Shown: positions 12,560-25,900, counted from the first letter of the stretch. The stretch is DNA of 64,000 nucleotides from Lytechinus pictus (GCF_037042905.1 NC_087253.1:17659001-17723000), one strand, 5' to 3'. Numbers and translations: made by a program. The notes: generated by a model from the letters alone, not told the origin.

Positions 12560-12876
12560 CTTGAAATATATCAATCAGTAATTAATCTTTCACTGGTAAT
12601 TTATGAAAATTGTAAAGTTGAGACTCATAATTCTCTGTGGTCGCGACATTTCACTGACCTCTGTTGGCTTCATCAGGTGAATGAACACCAGCACGTCTTT
12701 CCAATTGGATCGTCCAGATCAGTAGGCCTACTGTAACGCCACTTGCATTGGTTCCCGAAGGGCGCGCGGGAAGCGCGTTAGGGGTGAAACGTCACGACTA
12801 CAGATAATTATGAGTTTCAACTTTACAATTTTCACATTTTTTCAATAAAAGATTAATAACTGATTGATATTTCAAA
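12560..12876. mobile_element. Foldback element with about 110 bp arms
   Basis: The left arm (tgaaatatatcaatcagtaa ... gtaaagttgagactcataat) is repeated inverted at 12780-12876. Near the inner ends of the arms are gtgaaatgtcgcgacc and gtgaaacgtcacgac. The left arm also carries CTGATGA on the minus strand, as in hammerhead-like termini of some retroelements. Confidence 0.55.
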
Positions 12877-13330
12877 GTATATTCATAAGCAACTTAAAGT
12901 AAACATGAATCGACCTTAAAATCCTATAACAGCTCAACTGGTTTAAATTTTTCGTCTCAATTATATATAATCCCTTTCTCCTTCTCCATTCATCACAATT
13001 TAAATTGTTTCTATACATGTATACATGATATAAGTGCCATTTTCTAGGTGTCCTTACCTTTCATGCTCCTAAAAATAAATGTGTACCCTAGTATTCATCA
13101 GCTTCATTAGTGTTTTGTAATTTGATACCCTTTATTGTCAATTCGAGTTTAATTACATCTAATTCATCTAGAGTTAGTCTTCCTTTAATATTTTTTTCAT
13201 AATTGATTTTGTTCATTATTTTTCTTGTAGAAATTCATTTCCCGAACATGATCCATAATGTCGAATATGTGAACAGACACTAACAACAAGTCTTGACTCC
13301 ACTTGGGGTGTTATATTTTGTCATTTCGTC
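12877..13330. other. Upstream flank of the transporter gene
   Basis: AT-rich. No clear TATA box or initiator could be separated from background. Confidence 0.3.
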
Positions 13331-13520
13331 GCACGGCTGGCAGAAGGGCGCACACTCTAAATCTCATCTAACCTATGAAATATCAACTTATTTCAGACAA
13401 AGACTTAAATAAATGAATAAAGGGATAAAATGGAACATGCATAGTTAATTTAGTCTGAAATGAGTCGATATTTTATAGGTTAGATTTGATTTAGTGAGTG
13501 CGCCCTTCTGCCAGCCGCGC
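13331..13520. mobile_element. Foldback MITE 69 bp upstream of the transporter ATG
   Basis: About 75 bp arms: gcacggctggcagaagggcg on the left matches the complement of cgcccttctgccagccgcgc on the right. Both arms continue through ctaacctatgaaatatc-like sequence. No obvious target duplication. Confidence 0.75.
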
Positions 13521-13588
13521 GCCGATTTGTGACTGTGGTCTCATTTTATTATTCTTAGAATAATCACCTTTTTTTAAAAAGAAGCAAC

Positions 13589-13948
13589 ATGGATTCGGGA
13601 ACGGGAGATTCAGGTCCCCGCTATTTCGGCATCTGGGATTACGTCACCTTCGGCTTCATGCTTTTGATCTCGGCTGCCATTGGCCTGTATGCGGCGATGA
13701 CCGGAGGTCGTCAACGAACGAACGAGGAGTTTCTCCTCGGCAATCGTCAGATGAACATCGTCCCCGTAGCGTTGTCGGTGGTCGTCAGCGTTCTCTCGGC
13801 GGTATCGGTGATCGGGACAGCAGCGGAGATCTACATGTATGACACCATGTATGTCTGGGTGGTTTTTACCAATGTGATCGCGAATTTCTTCCTGTGTCGA
13901 CTCTTTCTGCCGATATTTTTCCGTCTTCGAATCACGAGCGTCTACGAG
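13589..13948 (+). CDS. SLC5A8-like: SLC5A8-like exon 1 (aa 1-120)
   Basis: Starts at ATG in the context aagcaacATGG and ends GAG|GTGAGA in phase 0. It encodes the N-terminus, a hydrophobic span at about 17-37, the EEFLLGNRQM motif at 46-55, and spans at about 57-79 and 86-111. The local GC content is clearly above that of the flanks. Confidence 0.95.
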
Positions 13949-16900
13949 GTGAGATAAGTTCTCATTAAGGTGTGATTATGATTAATCAATAACACTACCA
14001 ATAACAGAATCATCATCATCACAACCACCATAACCACCACCACCACCACCATCATCATCATCATAAATATCGTCAAAATCAACAACAATATCATCATCAG
14101 AATCATCATCACCATCATCATCATCATCATAATACCATCACCATCTGCCCATCAACATCTTCATGACCACCATTACACTCTAAAAACACTGAGTAAAATT
14201 GGACCCAATATTGGACAGAAAAAAGGGAACATGCATAATGTTTGCTGGGCATTGGGCTATTTCAACGCAACATTGCGTAAAATCATTTTACCCAACCAAC
14301 ATGCATGTTCCCATTTTACCCTATACAATATTGGGTAAACCTTTTTTTTTCGAGTGTAGCAATAAAGGACAGCCTTCTTACCAAATATATATGCAGATTG
14401 AAAAGTAAAGGAAGGAATATAAAAGCAATATGTTTAAGTACTTTCGACATGCTCATATAAATTTTCTTTCATATGTAGCAAATGACCTAAAACGATAATG
14501 AGTTGGAAATACAGCAACTATAATAATCATGTGATGGCATTCGTGATTGTGGATGATGATGATGATGATGAAGAAAAATATGATGATGATGATGATGATG
14601 AAGATGATGGATGTTGCTGCCGCTGATCATAATGAAGATGGTGGTCGTGGTGGTTGTGATGATGATGATGATGATGCTGCTGCTGATGATGGTGGTGCCC
14701 GGTGGTGGTGGTGGTGGTGGTGATGATGATGATGATGATGATGGTGGTGGTGATGGTGGTGGTCTTGATGATGATCTGATCGGGGTGATGATAATGACTG
14801 TTATGATGTTGATGATGGTGATGATGATGCTGTTGCTGCTGTTGATTAGGATGAAGGTGGTGGTGATCGACACAACCCAACCCTCTTTAGGTCATCGTCG
14901 ACGCTTTCGAGGAGAGTATGTCTACACTTCCTCAAGATTCAAATGTGATGATTAAGGTGATGAAGGTTTTGGTGACGACCCTTTATGATGGTGGTGACGA
15001 TGATGTTTATGATTGATTATGAAGATATTTTATTGTTATTATTGTAAAGATGGTGATGATGGTGAGATCAAATAGCATTAGACCAAGTGGGATCAAACCA
15101 AGTAGGAAAAGACCAACTGGCCAATCACTATTTTGACTTTTTTTTTACAGTACCTGGAGAGGCGCTTCAATCGATGTGTCAGGCTATGTGGGACACTAAT
15201 CTTTACTCTTCAAACGGTAAGTAGGCTTCTGCATCGAACCCTATCACAATTCTCCAAATACGATAAACAAATTAAAGAAAGAATTTTCACACCGTGACGC
15301 AGAACGCTTTCAAGAACATAGAAAATGTATTGTCAGATGCCCTTCGTGACAAAGAGGAACCAAGAAGTCTTTGTCGAAAAATGGTGAATCAAAACAGCAG
15401 TTTCGTCCTGGATTCTGGGCAAATGACATATTTGTCTACATCTTGTGGGAGAGAATGATCAGATGACAAGATCTTGGATCTCGTCCTGTCTACACCTTGT
15501 GGGAGAGAATGATCAGTTGACAAGATCTTGGATCTCGTCATGTCGACATCTTGTGGGAGAGAATGATCAGATGACAAGATCTTGGATCTCGTCATGTCTA
15601 CATCCTGTGGGAGAGATGATCAGATGACAAGATCTTGGATCCGAGATCTTGTCATCTCACAATCTCTCCCACACAGGATGTTGACATAACTAGATCTGTG
15701 ATCTTATCATCGAACCATCTCTCACACAGGATGTAGACATGACAAGATCTGAACATCTTGGCGGCACTTTTAAGCTTCCATATAGGGAGGGGCATGTAGG
15801 GGTGTGACCTCAACCCAACCCCATAATTTTTCAAGTAACGACCAAAAAGGGGAAAATGGAGAGGGGGAAGGAGAACAATGATAAGAAAAAAATGATGAGA
15901 AAAGAGAAAGAAGAACATAAATAAGAACATTAAAAAAGTCTATCTCAATGATGCCCTTGTACTTCAATCGAACTTAGATTGGGATCGCTTGCCCCTGTTA
16001 CACCCACAAATGTAATAATCGCCCACACATGTAATAACGCCCACAAATGTAATAACACTTTACCCACAAATGTAATAACGCCCACAAATGTAATAACACT
16101 TTACCCACAAATGTAATAATTTCACCCACAAATGTAATAATGCACTTTACCCACAAATGTAATAATTTTTGATCGCCCACAAATGTAATAATGACTTTAC
16201 CCACAAATGTAATAAATTTGAAGGGATTTTTGGCGAATCCGTTCTAAACTAAAATCCTATAGTAATGCGTTCATATAGCACAAAAGTGCAAAGTCTTTTT
16301 TCCAGACCCGGTTAATAAAACATTATAGTATAAGTCCAAAGTCTTTTTCCAGACCCGGTTGTTTCAAAATTATAATATACGTCCAAAGTCTTTTTTCCAG
16401 ACCCGGTTAATTCAAAAATGATAATGCAAGTCCAGAGTCTTTTTTTCAGACCCATTTGTTTCAAAAATTGTAATATAAGTCCAAAGTCTTTTTTCCAGAC
16501 CCGGTTGTTTCAAAATTATAATATATGTCCAAAGTCTTTTTTCCAGACCCGGTTAATTCAAAAATGATAATGCAAGTCCAAAGTCTTTTTTCAGACCCAG
16601 TTGTTAAAAAAATTATGATATACGTCCAAAGCCTTTTTTCCAGACCCGGTTGTTTCAAAAGTTATTATATAAGTCCAAACTAAGATACGATAATGATATT
16701 CGAGTGGAATAAAAATGAGAATCGAGCTTAGTCTTTTCTCCAGACCCAGTTAATTAAAACTGGTGGAAAAGTAACAAAGACCCCAACTCTCTTATTAATG
16801 TTAAATAACATGGAAATATAGCGTAGTCTTTCATCCAGATCTTTCAAATAACAAATGAATAAAAATAATAATAAATTAGTAATAATAAAAAAGCAAACAA

Positions 16901-19900
16901 AGACCCACGATCCTATATATGTTGAATAACATGGAAATATAGCGTAGTCTTTCCTTAAGACCCAGATCTTTCAAATAACAAATGAATAATAATAATAATA
17001 AATTAGTAATAATAAAAAAGCAAACAAAGACCCACGATCCTATTTATGTTGAATAACATGGGAGTATAGCGCAGTCTTTCCTCAAGACCCAGATCTTTCA
17101 AATAACAAATGAATAATAATAATAATAATAAATTAGTAATAATAAATAAAGCCAACAAAGACCCACGATCCTATTTATGTTGAATAACATGGAAATATAG
17201 CATAGTCTTTCCTCCAGACCCAGATCTTTCAAATAAGAAATGATGAATAATAATAATAAATTGGTAATAATAAAAAAGCAAACAAAGACCCAAGATCCTC
17301 TTTATGTTTAAAAACATGGAAATATAGCGTAGTCTTTCCTCCAGACCCAATTATTTCACAATAACCAAAATCATTTAAAAAGAATAACAGAATCTAAGAC
17401 CCAACTATCCTTCAAACTAAGAACCTTCAATAAATAAAAGCTTAGAGAGTTTTCTTTATTCCAGACCTTGTCATTTTCAAAAATAAGATAAATGAAATCC
17501 TCATAACTAAGACATATTCTTGTGCCTGTTCAACATGAATAAGATGATTGGGGGAGTATTTCATCAACATTAATGTCCGACAAGTTGTCAGATCTGACAA
17601 CTGTCCTTGATGTTGATTGGCTAAGAAGCAGTGCTACCATGGTAAGTGTCGGATAAAACGTCAGACAACTCCTTTCATGTAATGCTCCCCGGGCTCTAAG
17701 TTTTGATGTTGTTTTTTTTATTATAAATTCCTTTGCCTGGAAGAAAAAGTGAATGTTTAATTACATCATTTATTACAGGATGTTAGGCTGGAAGAGGGTA
17801 AAACAATTTTTGTTCTTTTTTTTGATAAACTGGTCTGGTCAAATTAAGTATGCGTTAATCACAAGGGTTTTATAGTTTGGAAGATGCTGGGGTCTAAGTT
17901 TTAAAGGAGAAATATATTGATTATGAATATGGCCTTATTATATATCAGTGGAGAGGTAATGATGTGAGGATTACCATTAGGTCATTCAAAAATAACGAAA
18001 ATAATACATAAGGTTGAAATCGCCAATTAAAAAGCGCTAAAATGCCTCTCCGAAATATGCCTCGCATCGGTCTCTGAATTGACTCGAATTTGATGACGTC
18101 ACTGTCTGTACGAGAGGCGTGATTGGCTCTCCCACGTCAAGCTCCACTTGCATGCAAAACCTGTTGCGAGGGTACGTTTTCTCCACACTGACACTGAATA
18201 CTTCGATCATGAAATGAAAGAAAACCCAGAAGTTTATCTAGATTTGGATTTTCAAATTGATGATTATGCAGATGAAAAGAATGATGATAAAGTTTCTAAC
18301 TCTAGAAAAACAAAGTGACGTGGATGGTGGTAAATTAAGGGAATTACGCCGGTGATGATGAGTAGGACAATTCAACTTGCAAGCCGATTCGCTATAATAT
18401 ACCAACGCATGCAGCTGCTAGCTGCACCGCGGGTCAAATCCATGAAAATGAATTCCATGCAGCATGCGCGACCACATCCAGACAGAGTCTCTTTCCTCTA
18501 TCAACAACATAATGAGAAGGAAAATAATAAAATAACTGTACTTACAAATAAGTGAATATATCCGAACCTAGGCTGAAAGTAAATCAACTCAAGGAATAGC
18601 AGCAGACGATATGCACCGACGATGAATTTCACGTGGCTGGAATAGATTGTCACTCGTTCTGTTAGATAAAATGTATAGCTCATTATTTTGACTAAATTAC
18701 GAAACTCGGAGAATTAATATTCTACATAAAAATTAAGTAACACCTGGTACTATTTTTTGAATTACGATAAAATATTTTTGAAGCAAAGAAATTGAGGTAA
18801 ATTAAAATAAGATATAAAGGATCATCCACTTAGCCGCATGCGATTGTAAACAAACAATCAAAAGCACATGGCCAGCTAGCTTGCTCCACTGAACTGAAAA
18901 TACGTATTTTCAGTTCAGTGGCTTGCTCGCCCATAGAGTTGGATAAAGCGTAGCTTTATCCAACTCTATGTGCTCGCCTTGCTGATTGTTTACAATCGAA
19001 TGCGAGCTAGGCGGATGATCTTTTATATCTAATTTTAATTCACCTCATTTTCTTTGCTTCAAAAAAAGTTTTATCGTAATTCAAAAAATATAGTACCAGG
19101 TGTTACTTAATTTTTATGTAGAATACTAATTCTCCGAGTTTCGTAATTTAGTCAAAATAATGAGATAGAAATTTTATCTAACAGAACGAGTGACAATCTC
19201 CCAGCCACGTGAAATTCATCGTCGGTGCATATCGTCTGCTGTTATTCCTTGAGTTGATTTACCTTCAGCCTAGGTTCGGATATATTCACTTGTTTGTAAG
19301 TACAGTTATATCATTATTTTCATTCTCATTATGTTGTTGATAGAAGAAAGAGACTCTGTCTGGATGTGGTCGTGATGGAATTCATTTTCATGGATTTGAC
19401 CCGCGGAGCAGCTATCAGCTGCATGTGTTGGTAGCGAATCGGCATGCAAGTTGAATTGTCCGACTCATAATCACCGGCGTAATTCCCCTAATGTATACCT
19501 CTATCCACGTCACTTTGTTTTTCTAGAGCTAGAAACTTCATCATCATTCTCTTCATCTTCATAATCATCAATTTGAAAATCCAAATCTAGATAAAATTCT
19601 GGGTTTTCTTTCATTTCGGGATCGAAGTATTCAGTGACAATGTGGAGAAAACGTACCCTCGCAACAGGTTTTGCATGCAAGTGGAGCTTCACGTTGGAGA
19701 GCCAATCACGCCTCTCGTACAGAAAGTGACGTCATAAAAAATCCCCAATTTCGCGGACGTAATTCTGCGTGTTTGAAGTATTCAGAGAGAGAACTTTAAA
19801 CTATCAATTAACTGAGTTCCATCGGTCTCCATGATAAATGATTTACACCATCGTGTTCTCCTTATTTTCTCCTTTAATTTGATATATGATTCTCCATTTT

Positions 19901-22900
19901 TACGATTTTCAATATAGTTCTACTTTAAGATTAATGTTTCGCTTAAGGACGTTCCACAGTTATGTTTGTGCGCATTATGATCTGCGCATAGTTTACACTC
20001 TGCGCGCTGACGTCACAATGGATGAACAGGTATTAATTAGCTGCGGGTATGAGCTGATTTTTCTCATCTTCTGCACTTTAATTGCAGATCCGATGCGTTA
20101 TTTCATGAAGCTAAAAAATTGAATTATTCCATGGACCATTCAAAAAAATATTCTCTACAATTTCAAAATACTTTACTCTGCAGTGCTGCCAAGAATCACG
20201 AATATTAGCCCGAGTTTGAATAAATGGTATAGTGGTTTTGATTTTTTCTTCACATAGATACTAAGCATTCGGCCCATTTTTTGGTGTTTTAAAAAGCACA
20301 TTTGCTATAATAAAAATGCTGATAGTTTAAAAACAAGCACATGAACCCCTATTTTTTAATGTTTGTACCTCTTAGGTATACCTTCCTCTACAACTCTGCA
20401 AATTTTGGTGAAAATGACATGGATTTTGAATTAAGTGCAGCATTTATTGTACGTTTGTAGTTTGTTACTGAAATTTTACATTTTTCAGATTGGGATTTTG
20501 TTATCTTTTACGCCATTTTTAAGAACTGACAGTGCTGTTAAACTTAAAATTGCAAACAAATAGCACTATTAATAGATTCTCCATTCTAACGATACAATTA
20601 TTAACTCTCTTGCGAAGTTTGATGAATTTTTCATGTATTTTGAATGAGTAATGGAGGTTTAAACTCATTGTAGTAATCTTGGGTGGTCTAAAAATGCCAA
20701 ATTCTTTTGAATGCGCAATTCTTAAGAACATCAATTTGGGTGAACTTTGAAGCTCTATAGCAAAAAATCAAGCACATGGGCCTATGTTAATTTTTGCATA
20801 TTTCGAATATTAAGGTTCTAAAGTATCTATGTGCAAAGTTTGGTGAAAATGACATGGATTTCACTTTAACTGTGGAACGTCCTTAATTTGTATTTTTAAG
20901 AGAACTGCGTGAGGGTTAAAGACAACACTCTAAACCCAAGCATTTTAAGTGGGTTTAATTTTGAAGATTGGTCTTAGCTGTGATTTCTTTCAATATTTGT
21001 TTATCTTTTAAATTACCGGGTCTAGACGAAAGACTAAGCATAATACTCGTGTTATTCCACAAGAATAAGAATATGACAAAGTCTTTTGTTTTTAAGATTG
21101 TTAAAATCATTTTTAAATTACTGGGTCTCGAATAAAGACAACGCTCTTAACATGTGCTTTTCTATATGCATGGTCTTAATTTGGAGGATTGTTGGTTCTC
21201 AGATTCGTTGTTGGGGGTTGGGTTTTATTGATTTTTTTTATTCTTGAAATAATTGTGTCTGGAGGAAAGTCGATCTTCGACAGTCGGTCTTCATGTTATT
21301 CCACAGTAATTAGATTATTGGGTATTCGTTTTAGAATATTTGTAAAAACTATTTTTTTTTAAATAATAACCAAGTCTGGAGAAAGGATCCCAGGGGGGAC
21401 AGGGGGACGTATGTGTCCCCCTACTATATTCAAAATAGTAGGGGGACACACTATCAAATGTCCCCCCTACTATTTCCTGTCTTTTATGATGGTAAGAAAT
21501 TCATCATTCAAAATCGAAATAATTTGTATTTTATAAATGTATTTTAGGACGAGATGACTTTACTTTCGGGTGATAACCTTTTTTTTGCTTGTCAAATTTT
21601 CCAGACCCTTGTCCCCCTACCTTTTGGGAGAGATTTCCGCCCCTGGTCGTAGTATTATTAAAAATAAATGGGTGTGGGATAAAGACATATTTTTTACTGG
21701 GTGAAACTTTGGAAAATTGGTCTTAGATTTGGAGTTTTTTTATTAATTTTTTGAATAGCCAGGTCTGGAGGAAAGAGTACGCTTGATTCTCAATTTACCC
21801 TTAGAGTATATATTCACAATATACGCCGTATACATTGTAAGTTAAAACAACAACAAAGACATTAATTCCACTAGTTTTGATTAACTGGGTCTGGAAAAAG
21901 ACTTAGCTCGATTCTCATTTTTATTCCACTGGAATATCATTATCGTATCTTAGTATGGACTTATATTAAATTTTTTGAAATAAACAGGTCTGAAAAAAGA
22001 CTTTGGACTTATATTAAAATTTGTTAAACATCCGGGTCTGGAAAAAAGACTTTGGACTTATATTGTGATTTTGATTTTTTAAACAACTGGGTCTGGAAAA
22101 AGACTTTGGACATATATTATAGTTTTTGAAACAACCGGGTCCGGAAAAAAGACTTGGACTTATATTATAATTTTTTTAAACATCCGGGTCTGGAAAAAAG
22201 ACTTTGGACTTATATTGTGATTTTGATTTTTTAAACAACTGGGTCTTGAAAAAGACTTTGGACATATATTATAGTTTTTGAAACAACCGGGTCTGGAAAA
22301 AGACTTTGGACTTATACTATAATTTTTTAAACAACCGGGTCTGAAAAAAAGACTTTGGACTTATATTATAATTTTTGAAACAACCGGGTCTGGAAAAAAG
22401 ACTTTGAACTTATATTATTAATTTTGAAACAACCGGGTCTGGAAAAAAGACTTTGGACATGTAATATAATTTTTGAAACAACCGGGTCTGGAAAAAGACT
22501 TTGGACTTATATTATAATTTTTGAAACAACCGGGTATGAAAAAAAGACTTTGGACATATATTACAATTTTTTAAACAACTGGCCAGGTCTGAAAAAAGAC
22601 TTTGGACTCATATAATAATTTTTGAACCAACCGGGTCTGGAAAAAAGACTTGGGACTTGCATTATCATTTTTGAATTAACCGGGTCTGGAAAAAAGACTT
22701 TGGACGTATATTATAATTTTGAAACAACCGGGTCTGAAAAAAGACTTTGGACTTGTACTATGATGTTTTATTAACCGGGTCTGGAAAAAAGACTGCACTT
22801 TTGTGCTTTATGAACGCATTACTATAGGATTTTAGTTTAGAACGGATTCGCCAAAAATACCTTCAAATTTATTACATTTGTGGGTAAAGTCATTATTACA

Positions 22901-25900
22901 TTTGTGGGCGATCAAAAATTATTACATTTGTGGGTAAAGTGCATTATTACATTTGTGGGTGAAATTATTACATTTGTGGGTAAAGTGTTATTACATTTGT
23001 GGGCGTTATTACATTTGTGGGCGTTATTACATTTGTGGGTGCAACAGCCCCCCCCCCCTCCTTGCTCTATCAAAATGCCCTGAAACCGCCCCAGATTATT
23101 ATTAAGAGTCGCTGATTTTGTTTCAAGTCTGAATAAATGCGCATTAAAAATGAATCTGCCTTTTTAAAAAACAGCCATGTTTTGATACAAATTTGGTGCG
23201 GTACACCAATATACTGTATACCATATACAGAATTATAATAGTTTTAACATTGTATTTTCATTCATATTATTGTAATAAGCATTGGCATAATGAGCTAAAC
23301 AATGAGGGCAGTCGTGGTGTATAGGAAAACGTATTTCCTTAAGCTATAAACTAGCTATAGCAAAAAAGGGGCCTATTTGAAACTTAATTTTATACTAGAT
23401 TTTGACACTATTTAGAAAATGATATCTCATTTCGCCCTTTTCCTATATTTTTTCCACCCCTTTTTCTTGGTGATTTAAATTTTCGGAGCCATATATGATC
23501 CCAAGGTCCCCCACCCCCTGGTCACAGTTCAGCGGTAACCAGTGTCAAGCCTAATTTATGCACGAAACTACTGTGATTATACAGAAAACATTAATATTTT
23601 TATAATTTATTTCCAGATGATTTTCATGGGGATAGCCATGTACACACCAGCACTGGCAATAAATGCAGGTAACATGCACTTTTCACATAGGCCCTATTTA
23701 TTTAAAAATTATATTAGTTCTCTTTTGTCTGGTTCGCAATAAATTCTATACTTTGAACTTTAAACATATACCACAGGATAAAACATCTTTCGGAGAACAT
23801 ATGCCTACAATGTAAAGTATTTTTCAAACATCCCACTATACCTTTCTGTGGTTATTACTTAAATTTGACTCTGTGCATAGTCATCTTTTTCAGAACCTTC
23901 TTATTTCACATCCGATTTTAATGAAATTTTCCCGTTTGAGTTCTCAATTTATTCAAATCAACTTTTTGTTGGGGTGGACTTGAGCCGGAAGAACTTTAAA
24001 GATTATATTGACTTTTTGTTAGTAGCGCTGAAATTTGTTATCCGCCTTACTGTAATAAATTGTTTCATTTAAACATGTATGTCTGCGCCGTAAAAACGCT
24101 GTTTGAAATTGTATACACAACGCTATACGTGGATATGAACATTATAGTTGTTTAAAAGATTTAAATAACCATTAATGTGAATCAAATATTGAAAATTAAA
24201 CTTTTTTGTTAAAGCTTTTAAACACTTGTTTAAAACCGTTTAGACAACGGCTGTATAAGGTTCATAAAGTGAACCGCATTGTATAAAAAAAATAAACAGA
24301 GTTTACTATTTTGTGTGTTTATATATGAATACAAAAAAAAAAAAATTTCCCAATTACATTCGTTTCCATAGTAACTGGGATGAACATGTGGGCCTCCATA
24401 TTATCAACCGGAGGGGTGTGTATATTTTATACCACATTGGTAAGTTTCTTATTCAACGGATCGTTAATTATTCATTTATTCATCTAATCTTTTATCACAA
24501 TTCCTTTTTTTTTTTTAGTATACATTCTTCCAATCTCTACGGGCTAATTCTGATTTTTACGGATTAACATATTTTACGTTGAAATATTGAATCAAATTGA
24601 ATGATTTCAATAGCTTAGAACTGTTAACTGCAAATTTGATATTATAACACGACAGATGACACTTACTTCAACAACTCTAATTTTGGGGGAAAGTGGATTT
24701 AAAACCTTTTTGTGTGTGAAAAAGACTCGTGGTTCATTCCTTTATGGAGAAAGAAACATAATAGATATTTTCTGGTCCAGGTTAAAGTTCTTGGACTTTT
24801 ACCCAAGTCCATCTTATCAAAGGGAAATATGTTTTTTCACGAGAGTTTCACTGTCCCTGTAATCAAATATCATTGTGTTCATGTAAATAAATTTGTTTGC
24901 TCGTGTTAGTTCTCCGTCAATATACACAGCACTTTCATCTTCACAATTTCAAGTTCGCATTTGGTCTTGGTAAATATAAAACAAATTCTTTATTAAATTG
25001 TAAAGTCATTGTCAGATAAAACACAAAAAAAATCTTTATGAAACACTCGATATGAGAAAGAAGCATTCTCCAAAGTTTATGGATGAAAAATAAAATTCAA
25101 ATTTCTATAGATTATTTTTTTAACTTCGCAAGCAATGAATTTAAGAACGATCAATGGATCAATATTTATATATAAAGTTTGAAAGAAATCAGAAAGCAAT
25201 ACGAAAGTTATGGCTGTATAACATGAGATCCCTATAAGACTGTAAATTTCAAATTTGCCAGTGTAGGCCAAGTGCTTAATTATTAGGGATAAGTGGTTTT
25301 ATTCTCTTAAGTACCCATATTCCCCTAGGGTAGTAATAAAAATGCAAGACGGTAAGTAAGTATATTGTTTTATGTTCTCCTGAAAGAAAACTATAATTTT
25401 AAGGTTGAAATTTAGACCAAAACTTAAATTTAAAACTTTTTTCATGTATGGGAGTAAATCGAAGAGTCGTCTCTGTCTTACATCACTATGACATCACCTA
25501 TTCGGCCAATATGAAGTCTTCATAGATAATAGTGATTATCAATCTTTACAACTTTTGAAAAATCATAACTTTCTTATGTTTGTCCGGTATTGTTCAAACT
25601 TTCACCCAATCTACTTATGTAATTATTATTTGGGTTGGCCGGATTCCTCTGTAATTCTGTCATATTCTAGGGAGGAATGAAGGCGGTGTTGTGGACGGAT
25701 ACCCTCCAGGCCATCATCATCTTCGTCGGTGTGATCGCCTTCATCATCAAGGGATGCATCGATGTCGGCGGGCTCGGGGAAGTCTGGCGGATCGCAGACG
25801 AAGGCAACCGACTTCGACTTTTTGAGTGAGAATGACCAAACAAACAAACAAAAGAAGAAAAAAAACTAGGGAAATATATTTTGGGAGGGCCACAGAAGCT

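Larger units (their letters stand above)
18093..19735. mobile_element. 1.64 kb palindrome nested in the foldback, with the same small ORF in both arms
   Basis: Arms of about 800 bp begin ATGACGTCACTNTCTGTACG. Each arm carries, inward, a reading frame of about 68 codons ending in SRKTK and a stop (left on +, stop at 18316-18318; right on -, 19510-19692 and beyond). The right copy starts MKLHLHAKPVARVRFLH and is acidic toward its end. I do not recognise the protein. The centre holds two perfect short palindromes (18886-18921 and 18932-18970). Confidence 0.8.
15995..23047. mobile_element. 7 kb foldback (TU-like) transposon with tandem-repeat arms, in transporter intron 2
   Basis: The two ends are inverted copies with the same order of modules. 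(1) An array of an 18 bp-type unit, CCCACAAATGTAATAA plus a short spacer (10 copies left, 8 right, with matching spacer order). (2) A 75 bp unique block (16216-16290; 22795-22865). (3) A 49 bp tandem unit containing agacccggtt (8 copies left, about 17 right). (4) A unique block with gagaatcgagctta. (5) On the left, five 120 bp units. Termini read CTGTTRCACCCACAAATG. The interior holds the palindrome 18093-19735, the TTAA element 19947-20882 and a MITE at 21385-21648. Sea urchin TU elements are known for exactly this design: long inverted repeats whose outer part is a short tandem repeat. No transposase is visible and the target duplication is unclear because the right flank is poly-C. Confidence 0.85.

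Noticed and set aside
14487..14955. His- or Asp/Gly-rich open frames
   Set aside because: Artefacts of the GAT/GGT array, open on both strands.
15999..16215. CRISPR-like array (16 bp repeats with variable spacers)
   Set aside because: Spacers are 2-11 bases, derived from one another, and the array is mirrored at 22860-23047. It is the end of a eukaryotic foldback element.
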